A stretch of DNA of 64,000 nt. Origin: Serpentinicella alkaliphila (GTDB lineage Bacteria; Bacillota; Clostridia; Peptostreptococcales; Natronincolaceae). Positions 46,467-55,638 of the stretch are shown in pieces; position 1 is the first letter of the stretch; every line of letters starts with the position of its first letter. The position numbers and the translations under genes are program-made. The notes beneath the pieces were generated by a model, which was not told the origin of the DNA, did not search any database, and worked only from the letters and a program-made list of their open reading frames with translations. The stretch lies in contig NZ_CP058648.1 in the NCBI RefSeq assembly GCF_018141405.1, positions 1,131,001 to 1,195,000 on the forward strand, read 5' to 3'.

Positions 46467-47867
46467 ATGATAAATAAGGTTAAGGAAACAATATTTAAAG
46501 AGGAACTAATACAATTAGGAGATAAAATTATAGTTGGAATATCAGGTGGACCAGATTCAGTTTGTTTATTACATTTACTTTGGTATTTACAAGAGGAATA
46601 TAAAATAACTGTTTACGGAGCTCACTTAAACCATAACTTTAGAGGGATTGAATCTCAACTTGATGCCCACTATGTTTCAAAGCTATGTGAGGAGTTTAAT
46701 ATAATATGCTTTATTAAAAGCGTGGATGTAGCTCAAGTGGCATCAATAAAGGGGATTTCCTTTGAGGAGGCCGGAAGACTTCAAAGATACCAATTTTTTG
46801 AAGAAATATCTGAAAAAGTAGGAGCTAATAAAATTGCTGTTGCACATAATTTAAATGATCAAGCAGAAACTATATTGATGAGATTTTTAAGAGGAACAGG
46901 ATTAGAAGGTTTGACAGCAATACCATATAATAGGGGGAAAATTATAAGACCACTACTTAATATTACTAGGGCCGAAATAGAAGAATATTGCTCAATTAAC
47001 AATTTATCACCTAGAATAGATAAGACAAATTTAGAACCAATTTATCATAGAAATAAGATTAGACTTGAATTAATGCCATATTTAATGGAAAACTATAATC
47101 CAAACATTATAGATACTCTAGCAAGAACTTCAGAAATATTGAAAAAAGACAATTCATATATCGAAGCTAAAGCAAGAGAGATGTATAAGGAAATAAAATT
47201 AAGAGAAACAGAAAATAGAATAGAATTATCTATAGTAGGAATTAATAAATTACATGAGTCTTTGAAGGCAAGAGTGCTTAGATTTGCTACTGAAGACCTA
47301 GTAGGTAAAAAAGATGTACTTGAGTATAAGCACATAAATAGTGTATTAGAGTTATTGGAAAATGGGCAAACTGCTAAAAAAAGAACTTTGCCAATGGGTA
47401 TAATAGTGAGGATTAGTTATGAAAGACTAATATTTTCCGTAATTAGTGATTTTGAATATGACAAAGATTTTATTTATGAACTACAAGTAAATAGTCTAGA
47501 ATATATTGAAGAAATAGATCAAGAAATAAGAATAAGCTTAGTTGATAAACAAGAAATTAATGATATTAGTAGAGACAAATACATAAAATGTTTTGACTAC
47601 GATAAAGTAAATAATAGGCTTAATATACGGAATCGAAGGGATGGGGACAGATTTTGGCCTTTAGGATTAACCGGTAGTAAAAAGTTAAAAGACTTTTTTA
47701 TTGATTTAAAAATAGATAGGGAAGAAAGGGATTTAGTTCCACTACTTTGTGATGGGGATGAAATAATGTGGGTAGTCGGATACAGAATGAGTGAGGCATA
47801 TAAAGTTAGCAGTGAAACTACCAGAGTATTAATGGTCGAATTTTGTAAAGAAGAGCCGATAAAGTAG
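46467..47867 (+). CDS. tilS: tRNA(Ile)-lysidine synthase
   Basis: A 466-residue enzyme that converts C34 of tRNA-Ile(CAU) to lysidine, making it read AUA. The N-terminal PP-loop is VGISGGPDSVCLLHLL, with AHNLNDQAETILMRFLRGTGLEGL as the second motif. The central and C-terminal TilS domains (about 230-310 and 385-460, RNRRDGDRFWPLGLTGSKKLKDFF) are complete. Essential in most bacteria. The usual hprT neighbour is not present between this gene and ftsH. Confidence 0.95.
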   Translation: MINKVKETIFKEELIQLGDKIIVGISGGPDSVCLLHLLWYLQEEYKITVYGAHLNHNFRGIESQLDAHYVSKLCEEFNIICFIKSVDVAQVASIKGISFEEAGRLQRYQFFEEISEKVGANKIAVAHNLNDQAETILMRFLRGTGLEGLTAIPYNRGKIIRPLLNITRAEIEEYCSINNLSPRIDKTNLEPIYHRNKIRLELMPYLMENYNPNIIDTLARTSEILKKDNSYIEAKAREMYKEIKLRETENRIELSIVGINKLHESLKARVLRFATEDLVGKKDVLEYKHINSVLELLENGQTAKKRTLPMGIIVRISYERLIFSVISDFEYDKDFIYELQVNSLEYIEEIDQEIRISLVDKQEINDISRDKYIKCFDYDKVNNRLNIRNRRDGDRFWPLGLTGSKKLKDFFIDLKIDREERDLVPLLCDGDEIMWVVGYRMSEAYKVSSETTRVLMVEFCKEEPIK

Positions 47868-47875
47868 TCTTAAAG

Positions 47876-47904
47876 TTGTTTTTAAATGGATAATATGGTA
47901 GAAT
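47876..47904 (+). promoter_or_regulatory. SigA-type promoter of ftsH
   Basis: TTGTTT (47876-47881), 17-nt spacer, TAGAAT (47899-47904), in the short gap after tilS. Confidence 0.55.
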
Positions 47905-47949
47905 ATAATAATGTAATATACAACACAGAGTGTGAGAGGAGGACTTTTA

Positions 47950-49878
47950 TTGAGGAAATTTTTCCGGGGCGCAAGTTTCTATATTCTTATCTTTATAGTT
48001 TTATTAATTGTAGTTCAACGTTTTTCAACACCACAACAAACAGTTGAGGATATAGGATTTTCCCAGTTATATAAAGAACTAGTTAATGGAAATGTCAAAG
48101 AAATACATGTAGTCGAAAGATCAATAGAAGGTACTGTTATTCGTAATAACGAGAAAGTATTTTTCACTTCTTTTATTCCCGAAGTATTTAGTGAAGAAAG
48201 ATTTAGTGAGATCTTAGAAAATCAAATGCTAGAAGGCAATGGGTTGAAAGTTACAGGGGCACCACGACCAACAACTCCATGGTTTATAGAGCTTTTACCA
48301 TCAATATTTATGGTTTTAATTTTCATAGTTTTTTGGTTTGTTTTTATGCAGCAGTCACAGGGCGGCGGAAACAGAGTAATGTCATTTGGTAAAAGTAGAG
48401 CTAAATTACATAAGGAAGATGAAAAGAAAAAAATAACCTTTGATGATGTTGCAGGACTAGATGAAGAAAAGGAAGAATTAGAAGAGTTAGTGGATTTTCT
48501 TAAAAGTCCGCGTAAATATATTGAACTTGGAGCCAGAATACCAAAGGGTATCCTAATGGTTGGGCCTCCGGGAACAGGTAAAACTTACTTAACTAAAGCT
48601 GTTGCAGGGGAGGCTGGAGTACCTTTCTTTAGTATAAGTGGTTCAGACTTCGTTGAAATGTTCGTAGGGGTTGGCGCATCAAGGGTTCGTGATTTGTTTG
48701 ATCAGGCCAAGAAAAATTCCCCATGTATTATATTTATTGATGAAATTGATGCGGTTGGTCGAAGAAGAGGTGCTGGCTTAGGTGGTGGCCATGATGAAAG
48801 AGAACAAACCTTAAATCAGCTATTAGTTGAGATGGATGGTTTCGGATTAAATGAAGGAATTATTATTGTAGCTGCTACAAATAGACCGGATATTTTAGAC
48901 CCAGCCCTTTTAAGACCAGGAAGATTTGATAGACAGATTACAGTTGGGGCACCTGATATAAAAGGTAGAGAAGCAATATTATTGGTGCATGCTAAAAATA
49001 AACCTTTGGCTGATGATGTAAATCTTAAAGTGCTTGCAAGAAGAACCCCAGGGTTTACACCTGCAGATATAGAAAATCTTATGAATGAGGCAGCATTGCT
49101 TACTGCTAGAAAAAGTGAAAAGAAAATAAGAATGCAAACAATTGAAGAAGCAATTACTAAGGTTATTGCTGGGGTAGAAAAGAAAAGTAAGGTAATTAGT
49201 GAAAAGGAAAGAAAGCTTACGGCATACCATGAAGCAGGTCATGCGGTTGTAGCTACTCTTTTACCTAACACCGCACCAGTTCATCAGGTTTCAATTATAC
49301 CAAGGGGAAGAGCCGGCGGATTTACTATGATCTTACCAACTGAGGATAAATACTACGCAACTAAAACAGAGATGGAAGAGCATATAATTCATCTTTTAGG
49401 TGGAAGAGTTGCTGAAAAATTAGTTTTAGATGATATTAGTACTGGGGCGCAAAATGATTTGCAAAGGGTTGCTTCTGTAGCCAGAGGTATGGTAACAAAG
49501 TATGGAATGAGTGAAAAACTTGGACCAATGGCATTTGGTACTAATGATGATGACGAAGTATTCTTAGGTAGAGATATAACTTCAAAAAGAAACTATTCGG
49601 AAGAAGTGGCTGCCCAAATCGATCAGGAGATTAGAAAAATAGTCGATACAGCATATAATAGAGCCGAGACCCTTCTAAATGAGAATATGGATAAACTGCA
49701 TACAATCGCTAAAGCACTGTTGAAACTAGAGACATTAGATGCAGATCAATACAAAAAAATATTTAATTACGACATAGTTGTAGAAGACAGTGAAACTGTT
49801 GAGGAGTTCGAGGCTAAATTAAAGAATATAGACCTAGATAAGAACGAAGACAACAACTCTAACAGTAACGAAGAATAA
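47950..49878 (+). CDS. ftsH: ATP-dependent zinc metalloprotease FtsH
   Basis: A 642-residue membrane-bound AAA+ protease. Two transmembrane segments (about 7-24 and 105-127) frame a small external domain. The AAA module has Walker A GPPGTGKT, Walker [16 protein letters not shown] and the [23 protein letters not shown]; the protease has the zinc site HEAGH. The pore motif is [16 protein letters not shown]. An Asn/Ser-rich tail ends the protein. The start is TTG 47950 after GAGAGGAGG; the upstream in-frame codon at 47932 lies inside the ribosome site. It degrades misfolded membrane proteins and regulators. Confidence 0.97.
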   Translation: MRKFFRGASFYILIFIVLLIVVQRFSTPQQTVEDIGFSQLYKELVNGNVKEIHVVERSIEGTVIRNNEKVFFTSFIPEVFSEERFSEILENQMLEGNGLKVTGAPRPTTPWFIELLPSIFMVLIFIVFWFVFMQQSQGGGNRVMSFGKSRAKLHKEDEKKKITFDDVAGLDEEKEELEELVDFLKSPRKYIELGARIPKGILMVGPPGTGKTYLTKAVAGEAGVPFFSISGSDFVEMFVGVGASRVRDLFDQAKKNSPCIIFIDEIDAVGRRRGAGLGGGHDEREQTLNQLLVEMDGFGLNEGIIIVAATNRPDILDPALLRPGRFDRQITVGAPDIKGREAILLVHAKNKPLADDVNLKVLARRTPGFTPADIENLMNEAALLTARKSEKKIRMQTIEEAITKVIAGVEKKSKVISEKERKLTAYHEAGHAVVATLLPNTAPVHQVSIIPRGRAGGFTMILPTEDKYYATKTEMEEHIIHLLGGRVAEKLVLDDISTGAQNDLQRVASVARGMVTKYGMSEKLGPMAFGTNDDDEVFLGRDITSKRNYSEEVAAQIDQEIRKIVDTAYNRAETLLNENMDKLHTIAKALLKLETLDADQYKKIFNYDIVVEDSETVEEFEAKLKNIDLDKNEDNNSNSNEE

Positions 49879-49897
49879 ATTAAATAAATTTACTATT

Positions 49898-49932
49898 GAT
49901 ACCAACCTTTATACTTAATAAAGGTTGGTATC
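49898..49932 (+). terminator. Strong hairpin after ftsH
   Basis: A perfect 15-bp stem GATACCAACCTTTAT / ATAAAGGTTGGTATC with a 5-nt loop. No U tract follows, so it could be a 3' stabiliser or factor-dependent terminator. Confidence 0.55.
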
Positions 49933-50101
49933 GTACTATAGAGATAAAATATTAAATAATTCTAGTTGAGACTAACTATATGAAGTCAAGAAAAATTTCG
50001 TATTTAAAGAAGTCATGAAGAAAATAATTTTAAAGACATCTATTACAAAAAAATGCATGACAAACAGAGCAACTCAGTTGCTCTGAAAAAAATAGATTAA
50101 A

Positions 50102-51289
50102 TTAGACTTGTGGAACAAATGCAGTATTGTTTTTTAGGAGGTAGTAAATTACCCTAATTAACTTTTTACCGACATGGCATCTGGCAACATTGAAGTGTTT
50201 GCCTTCAGAACGCTTTTTGACCATATAATCACTAAAGACTTTATCGCGCATAGCAACAAGTCTAGATGCTTGCATAATAGCCCACCTAAGGTATGTAGAG
50301 CCTCTCTTAACCATTGGAGTTTTAGATGCATTGTAAGTCCCAGATTGGTAAGTAGAAGGATCCATACCTGCAAATGCAAGAAGTTTAGCTGGGTTGGAGA
50401 AACGATCAATATGACCAATTTCAGCTAATATAATGGCAGCTAGAGTATATCCAATGCCAGGAATAGTAATGAGTGGGGTATTGAGTTCTTGTACGACTAA
50501 TTTAATTTGATTATCTAATGCATCTATTTCTGTTTGTACAGATTGTATGAGGCGAATAGTTTGTTGTAATTCGAAGGCTGTAGAGCGATTGCTTGACCCA
50601 ATAGATTTGATAGCAAGCTCTTTTAAAGCAATTGCTTTCTCTTTGCTATATTTACCTTTAGAGGCTGTTCTTATTAGGTTTGTCAACTTTGTCAGATTGC
50701 AGTTGTAAATACTATCGGGGGTTGGTAATTCAATTAATAATGCATATTTGGAACTTTGGTGTATAGACCAAAATAAGCTTGGCAATTCAGGAAAAATGAT
50801 ATCTATTAAGCGACTAACTGAAAGTTTAAGTCTAGAACGGTAACTAACCATTCTATGACGGTGTCTTGTTAGTGACTTTAGCTCCTGAATCTGATATGAT
50901 ACTGGTGAATAGGATTTAGATTCATCAGTAAAGAGCATAGTTGCAATGACCTTAGCGTCGGTCTTATCTGTTTTAGTTTTCCTAAGGGTTTGAGCCTTAC
51001 GGAAAAGATTAGTAGCCAATGGATTTAGGATGGTGACCTGAAAGCCTTTGGAATACAGATAATTTGTGATATTTGTGCTGTAATGACCTGTTGATTCAAG
51101 TCCTATTTTTACGTTGTTAATACTCTTGGAGCCAAGAGCAGAAAGGATAGAAGAATATAGGGTATCAAAACCTTCCTTAGAATTAGAAATACGTAAAGAA
51201 TTAGTATGAATAACACCATCAGAGTCTAAGATACAGCAATCGTGTTTAGCTTTGGCAACATCAATGCCCACAAATAACATAGTAATCAA
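50102..51289 (-). CDS. IS110-family transposase
   Basis: A 395-residue DEDD recombinase of the IS110 family. The N-terminal RuvC-like domain has D10 (VGIDVAKAKHD), E65 (GLESTGHY), D108 and D111 (KTDKTDAK). A coiled helical middle is followed by the Tnp domain with ITIPGIGYTLAAIILAEIG and FAGMDPSTYQSG, which carries the candidate catalytic Ser, then KRGSTYLRWAI. It looks intact. The ATG follows GGAGTTG. Elements with this protein insert by bridge-RNA-guided recombination. Confidence 0.95.
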   Translation of the reverse strand: MITMLFVGIDVAKAKHDCCILDSDGVIHTNSLRISNSKEGFDTLYSSILSALGSKSINNVKIGLESTGHYSTNITNYLYSKGFQVTILNPLATNLFRKAQTLRKTKTDKTDAKVIATMLFTDESKSYSPVSYQIQELKSLTRHRHRMVSYRSRLKLSVSRLIDIIFPELPSLFWSIHQSSKYALLIELPTPDSIYNCNLTKLTNLIRTASKGKYSKEKAIALKELAIKSIGSSNRSTAFELQQTIRLIQSVQTEIDALDNQIKLVVQELNTPLITIPGIGYTLAAIILAEIGHIDRFSNPAKLLAFAGMDPSTYQSGTYNASKTPMVKRGSTYLRWAIMQASRLVAMRDKVFSDYMVKKRSEGKHFNVARCHVGKKLIRVIYYLLKNNTAFVPQV

Positions 51290-51450
51290 CTCCTTAAATA
51301 TAGTACGCTATGTTTCCACAAACCCTATGTTAAATGTATCCTTGCTATATATAAAACGTCAAAGCGTTATCTAACTAATTAACAAATGAACATAGAGCTG
51401 TGGTTATAGCCTCAAAAGAAACAGTCGGCTGTATAGGGACAGCTGCCGTA
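51290..51450 (-). ncRNA. Candidate bridge RNA region of the IS110 element
   Basis: About 160 nt of non-coding DNA 5' of the transposase gene, the place where IS110-group elements encode their bridge RNA. It contains TTGACG near 51360 on the minus strand as a possible -35. There are two direct CTATGTT copies and an inverted AACATAG, and a bulged stem built from CGGCTGT / ACAGCTGCCG around ATAGGG. No sequence match to a known RNA can be made here; boundaries are guesses. Confidence 0.3.
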
Positions 51451-51480
51451 GGTGAACAAACTAATCCACAGCGCCTATAA

Positions 51481-51545
51481 AGATTATATAGAAAATAATC
51501 TAGAAAGGAAAATGTATAATGACTTCCCCTATGTTTTCATTATAC
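51481..51545 (+). repeat. Two inverted repeats before the fumarase start
   Basis: AGATTAT / ATAATCT (51481-51487 / 51495-51501) and GTATAATG / CATTATAC (51514-51521 / 51538-51545) are perfect. The second ends beside the ribosome site AAGGTGA and could hide it or be an operator. Confidence 0.55.
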
Positions 51546-51556
51546 AAGGTGAAGAT

Positions 51557-52399
51557 ATGAAGACTATAGATTGTAAGGAAATAGTGGATGCGGTGAAGAA
51601 GTTATGTATACAGATAAATATAAATATGCCTAATGATGTTAAAGAAGCTCTAGTTAATTCTATAAATGATGAGGATTCTATGATTGGAAGAAGGATATTA
51701 GAGGATATTTTACTAAATGGACAAATAGCCAGTAGAAAAGAAATTCCAATGTGTCAGGATACGGGAATGATAGTTGTATTTGTAGAAATAGGACAAGATG
51801 TAAAAATAATAAATGGAAGCCTTTCGGAAGCAATAAACGAGGGTGTGCGCCTAGGTTATAGAGAAGGGTTTTTGAGAAAGTCAGTTGTTAAGTGCCCTAT
51901 AAGAAGGGGTAATACAGAGGATAATACACCGGCTGTTATCCACTTTGACATAGTACCGGGTAATAGTTTAAAAATACATTTGGGTGCCAAAGGTTTTGGC
52001 AGTGAAAATATGAGCGCTGTTAAAATGTTAAAACCCTCAGATGAAGTTAAAGGTATAAAAGATTTCGTAATTGAGACTATAAAAAACGCAGGTGGTAATC
52101 CCTGTCCACCGATAATCGTTGGGGTTGGAATCGGCGGCACCTTCGATAAGGTAACGATGTTAGCAAAAAAGGCACTTCTCAAAGATTTAGGACAAAGACA
52201 TGAGGATTCATATATTGGGGATCTTGAACTTGAGTTATTAAAGGAAATAAACGAATTGGGTATAGGGCCTCAGGGCTTTGGTGGAAAAACTACTGCTCTA
52301 GATTTACATATAGAAACCTTTCCTACTCATATTGCAGGGCTACCTGTTGCAGTGAACATAAACTGTCATGCGTCCAGGCATGGTGAAATAATATTATAG
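51557..52399 (+). CDS. fumA: Class I fumarate hydratase, alpha subunit
   Basis: A 280-residue [4Fe-4S] subunit (TtdA/FumA N-terminal family). Cluster cysteines are likely those in PMCQDTGM, NPCPPIIVGVG and NINCHASR. It hydrates fumarate to malate, or acts on tartrate in the related TtdA enzymes; no tartrate genes are near. I choose ATG 51557 after AAGGTGA because MKTIDCKEIVDAVKKLC is where the family begins. An upstream in-frame GTG at 51452 would add 35 unrelated residues. The beta subunit follows. Confidence 0.93.
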   Translation: MKTIDCKEIVDAVKKLCIQININMPNDVKEALVNSINDEDSMIGRRILEDILLNGQIASRKEIPMCQDTGMIVVFVEIGQDVKIINGSLSEAINEGVRLGYREGFLRKSVVKCPIRRGNTEDNTPAVIHFDIVPGNSLKIHLGAKGFGSENMSAVKMLKPSDEVKGIKDFVIETIKNAGGNPCPPIIVGVGIGGTFDKVTMLAKKALLKDLGQRHEDSYIGDLELELLKEINELGIGPQGFGGKTTALDLHIETFPTHIAGLPVAVNINCHASRHGEIIL

Positions 52400-52429
52400 T
52401 AATTTAAATAGATATCTATGGAGGAAAAT

Positions 52430-52990
52430 ATGGAAAACATAAAAATAGAAACCCCTTTAACGATTACAGATATAGATAAATTAACCGTTGGTCAAAAAGT
52501 TTTAATAAGTGGAGTAATATATACTGCAAGAGATCAGGCCCATAAAAGACTATATAATATGATAATAGAAGGAAAGGAGCTCCCCTTTGAGCTTAAAGAC
52601 CAAATTATATATTATGTCGGACCTACTCCAGCTTCACCGGGAAGAGTTATAGGCTCCGCAGGACCTACGACTAGTGGTAGAATGGATGCGTATACACCCT
52701 TGATTTTAGAAAAGGGTTTAAAAGGTATGATTGGAAAAGGAAATAGAAATGAAGCTGTAATTAATGCTATAAAGTTAAATAAAGCAGTATATTTTGCTGC
52801 AATCGGTGGCGCAGGTGCTTTAATATCTGATTGTATAGTAGAGAGTGAAACTATAGCCTTTAAAGATTTAGGAACAGAGGCCATACATAAACTAGTTGTT
52901 AAGGACTTACCTACAATAGTCGCTATTGATAGTAAAGGAAATAATTTATATGAACTTGGAACTGAAAGTTATTTAAAAAAAGATAAATAA
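52430..52990 (+). CDS. fumB: Class I fumarate hydratase, beta subunit
   Basis: The 186-residue C-terminal (beta) partner. The family patterns KVLISGVIYTARDQAHKRL, YYVGPTPASPGRVIGSAGPTTSGRMD and FAAIGGAGALIS are clear. The ATG at 52430 stands 5 nt after GGAGG; an ATG at 52418 lies in that site. Together with the alpha subunit it forms the active [4Fe-4S] heteromer. Split alpha/beta fumarases are usual in anaerobes. Confidence 0.93.
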   Translation: MENIKIETPLTITDIDKLTVGQKVLISGVIYTARDQAHKRLYNMIIEGKELPFELKDQIIYYVGPTPASPGRVIGSAGPTTSGRMDAYTPLILEKGLKGMIGKGNRNEAVINAIKLNKAVYFAAIGGAGALISDCIVESETIAFKDLGTEAIHKLVVKDLPTIVAIDSKGNNLYELGTESYLKKDK

Positions 52991-53156
52991 TTAAACCTGT
53001 GGTTTTTCAATGTATTGACCCTATATTGGTATTTTTGCGCACTTGATTATTGTAAAAAATTTCTATATGTTTATATTATATAGTGTTTGGAAAAATATTA
53101 AGTTCTATAGTAATAAAATAAGAAATAGGGATTTGTACTTAGAGTGTTGTTTTCAA

Positions 53157-53185
53157 TTGAGTAATTTCGAATGGTCTTGTAATAC
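53157..53185 (+). promoter_or_regulatory. SigA-type promoter of the decarboxylase operon
   Basis: TTGAGT (53157-53162), 17-nt spacer, TAATAC (53180-53185), 33 nt before the start codon. Confidence 0.5.
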
Positions 53186-53218
53186 TAAATGTATGATAAG
53201 GAAATTAGGAGGGTAAGC

Positions 53219-54760
53219 ATGAAAAACAATAAACTAGAGAACTTTCGTGGTTTAAAAGCAAAGATTTTATCTGCTGGTGATGAGAATATAGTTAAGGAAT
53301 TGAGGAAAAAGTCAAAACTTACTGCCCGGGAAAGGATAAATATGTTGTTTGATTCTGGAACGTTTGTAGAGTTAGATGCTTTTGTTAAAAGTAGGCCATC
53401 TAGTATGGAAAAAACTGAGGCATTTAGCGAAGGTGTTATTACAGGCTATGGCTTAGTAGAAGGAAAACTAGTATATGCATATGCTCAAGATTATACTGTT
53501 TTAGCTGGGTCAGTTGGAGAGATGCATGGGAAAAAAATTGTTAGGGTCCAAGAAATGGCACTAAAAATGGGTGCACCAATCATTGGACTACAGGATTCTG
53601 GTGGAGCTAGAATACAAGAAGGAATTAATGCATTAGCTATATACGCAGAAATTTTACGTCTAAATACAATTTCCTCGGGGGTAATACCCCAAATTACAGC
53701 AATTATGGGCTTGAGTGCTGGTAGTGCAGCATATACCCCTGCCTTATCTGATTTTGTTTTTATGGTAAATGAAACAAGTCAGCTCTTTGTTAATGGACCT
53801 AATGCTATCGAAGGGGCTACATCTGAAAGATTATCAGCTCAAGATATTGGTGGAGCAATAATTCATAATGAAAGTAGTGGTACAGCACATTTTTTGGCCA
53901 CTAATGACATGGAATGTATTGATATGATAAGGGAATTGATTACTATGATTCCTTCAAATAATATTGAAGGTGCACCTATTATAGAAACTAATGATGATAT
54001 TAATAAAATTATCCCAGGTCTTGAAAATATAATTCCAGAAGCTTCTGATGCTGATTATGATATGAGAAATATAATCATGGCAATCTGTGATGATGGATAT
54101 TTTATGGAAGTACATAAGTATTTTGCTCGAAATATTTTGACTGGGTTTATTCGTATTAATGGTCAAACTATTGGGGTAATTGGGAACCAACCTAATGTTT
54201 TAGACGGGTGCCTAGATATAAACTCCTCTGATAAGGGTGCGAGATTTGTTAGATTTTGTGATAGCTTTAATATTCCGTTATTAACTTTAGTAGATGTACC
54301 TGGATTTTTACCGGAAGCAAACCAAGAATATGGTGGGCTCATTAGACATGGTGGTAAACTTTTTTATGCATACGCTGAATCAACTGTTCCCAAGGTTACA
54401 CTTGTAGTGAGGAGAGCATATGGTGGGGGATATATAGCCATGTGTAGTAAAAATTTAGGTGCGGATATTGTATTTGCGTGGCCTATGGCGGAAATTGCAG
54501 TTATGACACCTGCGGCTGCAGCAAATATAGTATTTAAAAGTGAAATTGCCAATGCCAAGAATCCTAAGGAAATGCGAGTAGAAAAAGTTTCGGAATATAT
54601 TATGGAATATGCTACACCCTATAAAGCTGCTGAAATGGGATTTGTTGACGATATAATTGAACCATCGGCTACAAGACCTAGAGTTGCCGATGCATTAAAC
54701 ATGTTAATGAGTAAAAGTGATAGTAGGCCTTCAAAAAAACATGGGAATATACCATTGTAA
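53219..54760 (+). CDS. mmdA: Methylmalonyl-CoA decarboxylase-type carboxyltransferase, alpha subunit
   Basis: A 513-residue biotin-dependent acyl-CoA carboxyltransferase (PCCB/MmdA family). The N-terminal KSKLTARERINMLFDSGTFVELD and the crotonase-fold motifs GGARIQEGINAL, MGLSAGSAAYTPAL and RRAYGGGYIAMC are typical. It moves the carboxyl group from methylmalonyl-CoA (or a similar acyl-CoA) to biotin. The ATG follows GGAGGG. Downstream are the delta, biotin-carrier and beta subunit genes, which make a sodium-pumping decarboxylase. Glutaconyl-CoA as substrate is less likely because GcdA is longer. Confidence 0.92.
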   Translation: MKNNKLENFRGLKAKILSAGDENIVKELRKKSKLTARERINMLFDSGTFVELDAFVKSRPSSMEKTEAFSEGVITGYGLVEGKLVYAYAQDYTVLAGSVGEMHGKKIVRVQEMALKMGAPIIGLQDSGGARIQEGINALAIYAEILRLNTISSGVIPQITAIMGLSAGSAAYTPALSDFVFMVNETSQLFVNGPNAIEGATSERLSAQDIGGAIIHNESSGTAHFLATNDMECIDMIRELITMIPSNNIEGAPIIETNDDINKIIPGLENIIPEASDADYDMRNIIMAICDDGYFMEVHKYFARNILTGFIRINGQTIGVIGNQPNVLDGCLDINSSDKGARFVRFCDSFNIPLLTLVDVPGFLPEANQEYGGLIRHGGKLFYAYAESTVPKVTLVVRRAYGGGYIAMCSKNLGADIVFAWPMAEIAVMTPAAAANIVFKSEIANAKNPKEMRVEKVSEYIMEYATPYKAAEMGFVDDIIEPSATRPRVADALNMLMSKSDSRPSKKHGNIPL

Positions 54761-54783
54761 AAACTTTAAAGAGGTGAATTTGT

Positions 54784-55173
54784 ATGGACTTGATTGGAAA
54801 GTTAAAGAATTCTATTGATTCCCTTACTTTAGGGGAAAAGATACTTGGGGGCATAGGGGTTTCTCTATTTGGGATGGTAGTAGTATTTTTTATTTTAGTT
54901 TTAATTATGTTTGCAGTAAATCTTTTACAAAAATTTGCTGGAGAATCTAAGAAAGTTCCTTCAGAATCCGTTTCATTTGACGAAACTGGGATGAATTCTG
55001 AGGTTCAACAGGAAATACTTGAAGATTATGGAGAGTTGGTTGCTGTTATTACTGCTGCTATAGCTGCCAGTTTAAATACATCTACTCATAATATAGTAGT
55101 TAAAAATATTACAAGAAAGCAAGACACAACTCCAGCGTGGAGTAAGTTTAATCGCATGCAACAGTTAAGATAG
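54784..55173 (+). CDS. mmdD: OadG/MmdD-type delta subunit of the Na+ decarboxylase
   Basis: A 129-residue single-span membrane protein (hydrophobic segment about 22-48) of the OadG/MmdD family. The C-terminal half (EDYGELVAVITAAIAASLN, then TPAWSKFNRMQQLR) is the usual linker to the carboxyltransferase. It assembles the complex and anchors it to the membrane. It follows mmdA by 23 nt. Confidence 0.88.
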   Translation: MDLIGKLKNSIDSLTLGEKILGGIGVSLFGMVVVFFILVLIMFAVNLLQKFAGESKKVPSESVSFDETGMNSEVQQEILEDYGELVAVITAAIAASLNTSTHNIVVKNITRKQDTTPAWSKFNRMQQLR

Positions 55174-55212
55174 TTAATGAATTATTCTTGATTTAATGAG
55201 GAGGAATTTTAA

Positions 55213-55605
55213 ATGAGAAAATTTTATATAACTGTAAACGGTGTAAGTTATGAAGTAGAGGTTGAAGAAATTACAGAGGGAGTACAGCCCACTCCAAGAA
55301 CAGTAACTGCTAGTCCAAATAATTCTGCTCAAGAACCAATGAAACCAACACAAAGTCAAACTTCAAGCGTATTAAAGGAGGTTCCTTCTGACGCGACTAT
55401 TGTTGATGCTCCAATGCAGGGTAATGCATGGAAGGTGTTAGTAAAAGAAGGAGATAAGGTAAAAAAAGGGCAAGTACTCATTATCCTTGAAGCGATGAAA
55501 ATGGAAAATGAAATTATGTCACCTATAGATGGAGTTATAGCCTCTGTTAATGTTGTGGAGGGTGCATCGGTTAATGGTGGAGATGTGCTAGTATCTATTA
55601 AATAA
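55213..55605 (+). CDS. mmdC: Biotin carboxyl carrier subunit
   Basis: 130 residues: an N-terminal beta region, a Pro/Gln/Ser linker (about 30-58) and the biotinyl domain. The biotinylation site is EAMKMENEI, with Lys as the attachment residue, followed by [18 protein letters not shown]. It carries CO2 from the alpha to the beta subunit. BirA, encoded downstream, would attach the biotin. Confidence 0.95.
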   Translation: MRKFYITVNGVSYEVEVEEITEGVQPTPRTVTASPNNSAQEPMKPTQSQTSSVLKEVPSDATIVDAPMQGNAWKVLVKEGDKVKKGQVLIILEAMKMENEIMSPIDGVIASVNVVEGASVNGGDVLVSIK

Positions 55606-55638
55606 TGGCACGTATAAACTAAGAAGGGAGATGCACAG

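Larger units (their letters stand above)
50060..51450 (-). mobile_element. IS110-family insertion sequence (approximate limits)
   Basis: The transposase gene occupies most of the element. IS110 elements usually lack terminal repeats and target duplications, so ends cannot be fixed from this copy. A perfect CAGAGCAAC / GTTGCTCTG hairpin (50065-50085) lies 16 nt past the stop codon and may mark one end. The other end must lie before the fumarase ribosome site near 51546. It sits between ftsH and the fumarase genes. Confidence 0.6.

Noticed and set aside
49898-49932. Large hairpin after ftsH as a certain intrinsic terminator
   Set aside because: The stem is excellent but no U tract follows, so only a moderate-confidence call was kept.
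51452-51556. Upstream GTG start for the fumarase alpha subunit adding 35 residues
   Set aside because: The extra residues lie in the region altered by the IS110 element, have no family similarity, and a better ribosome site stands before the internal ATG.
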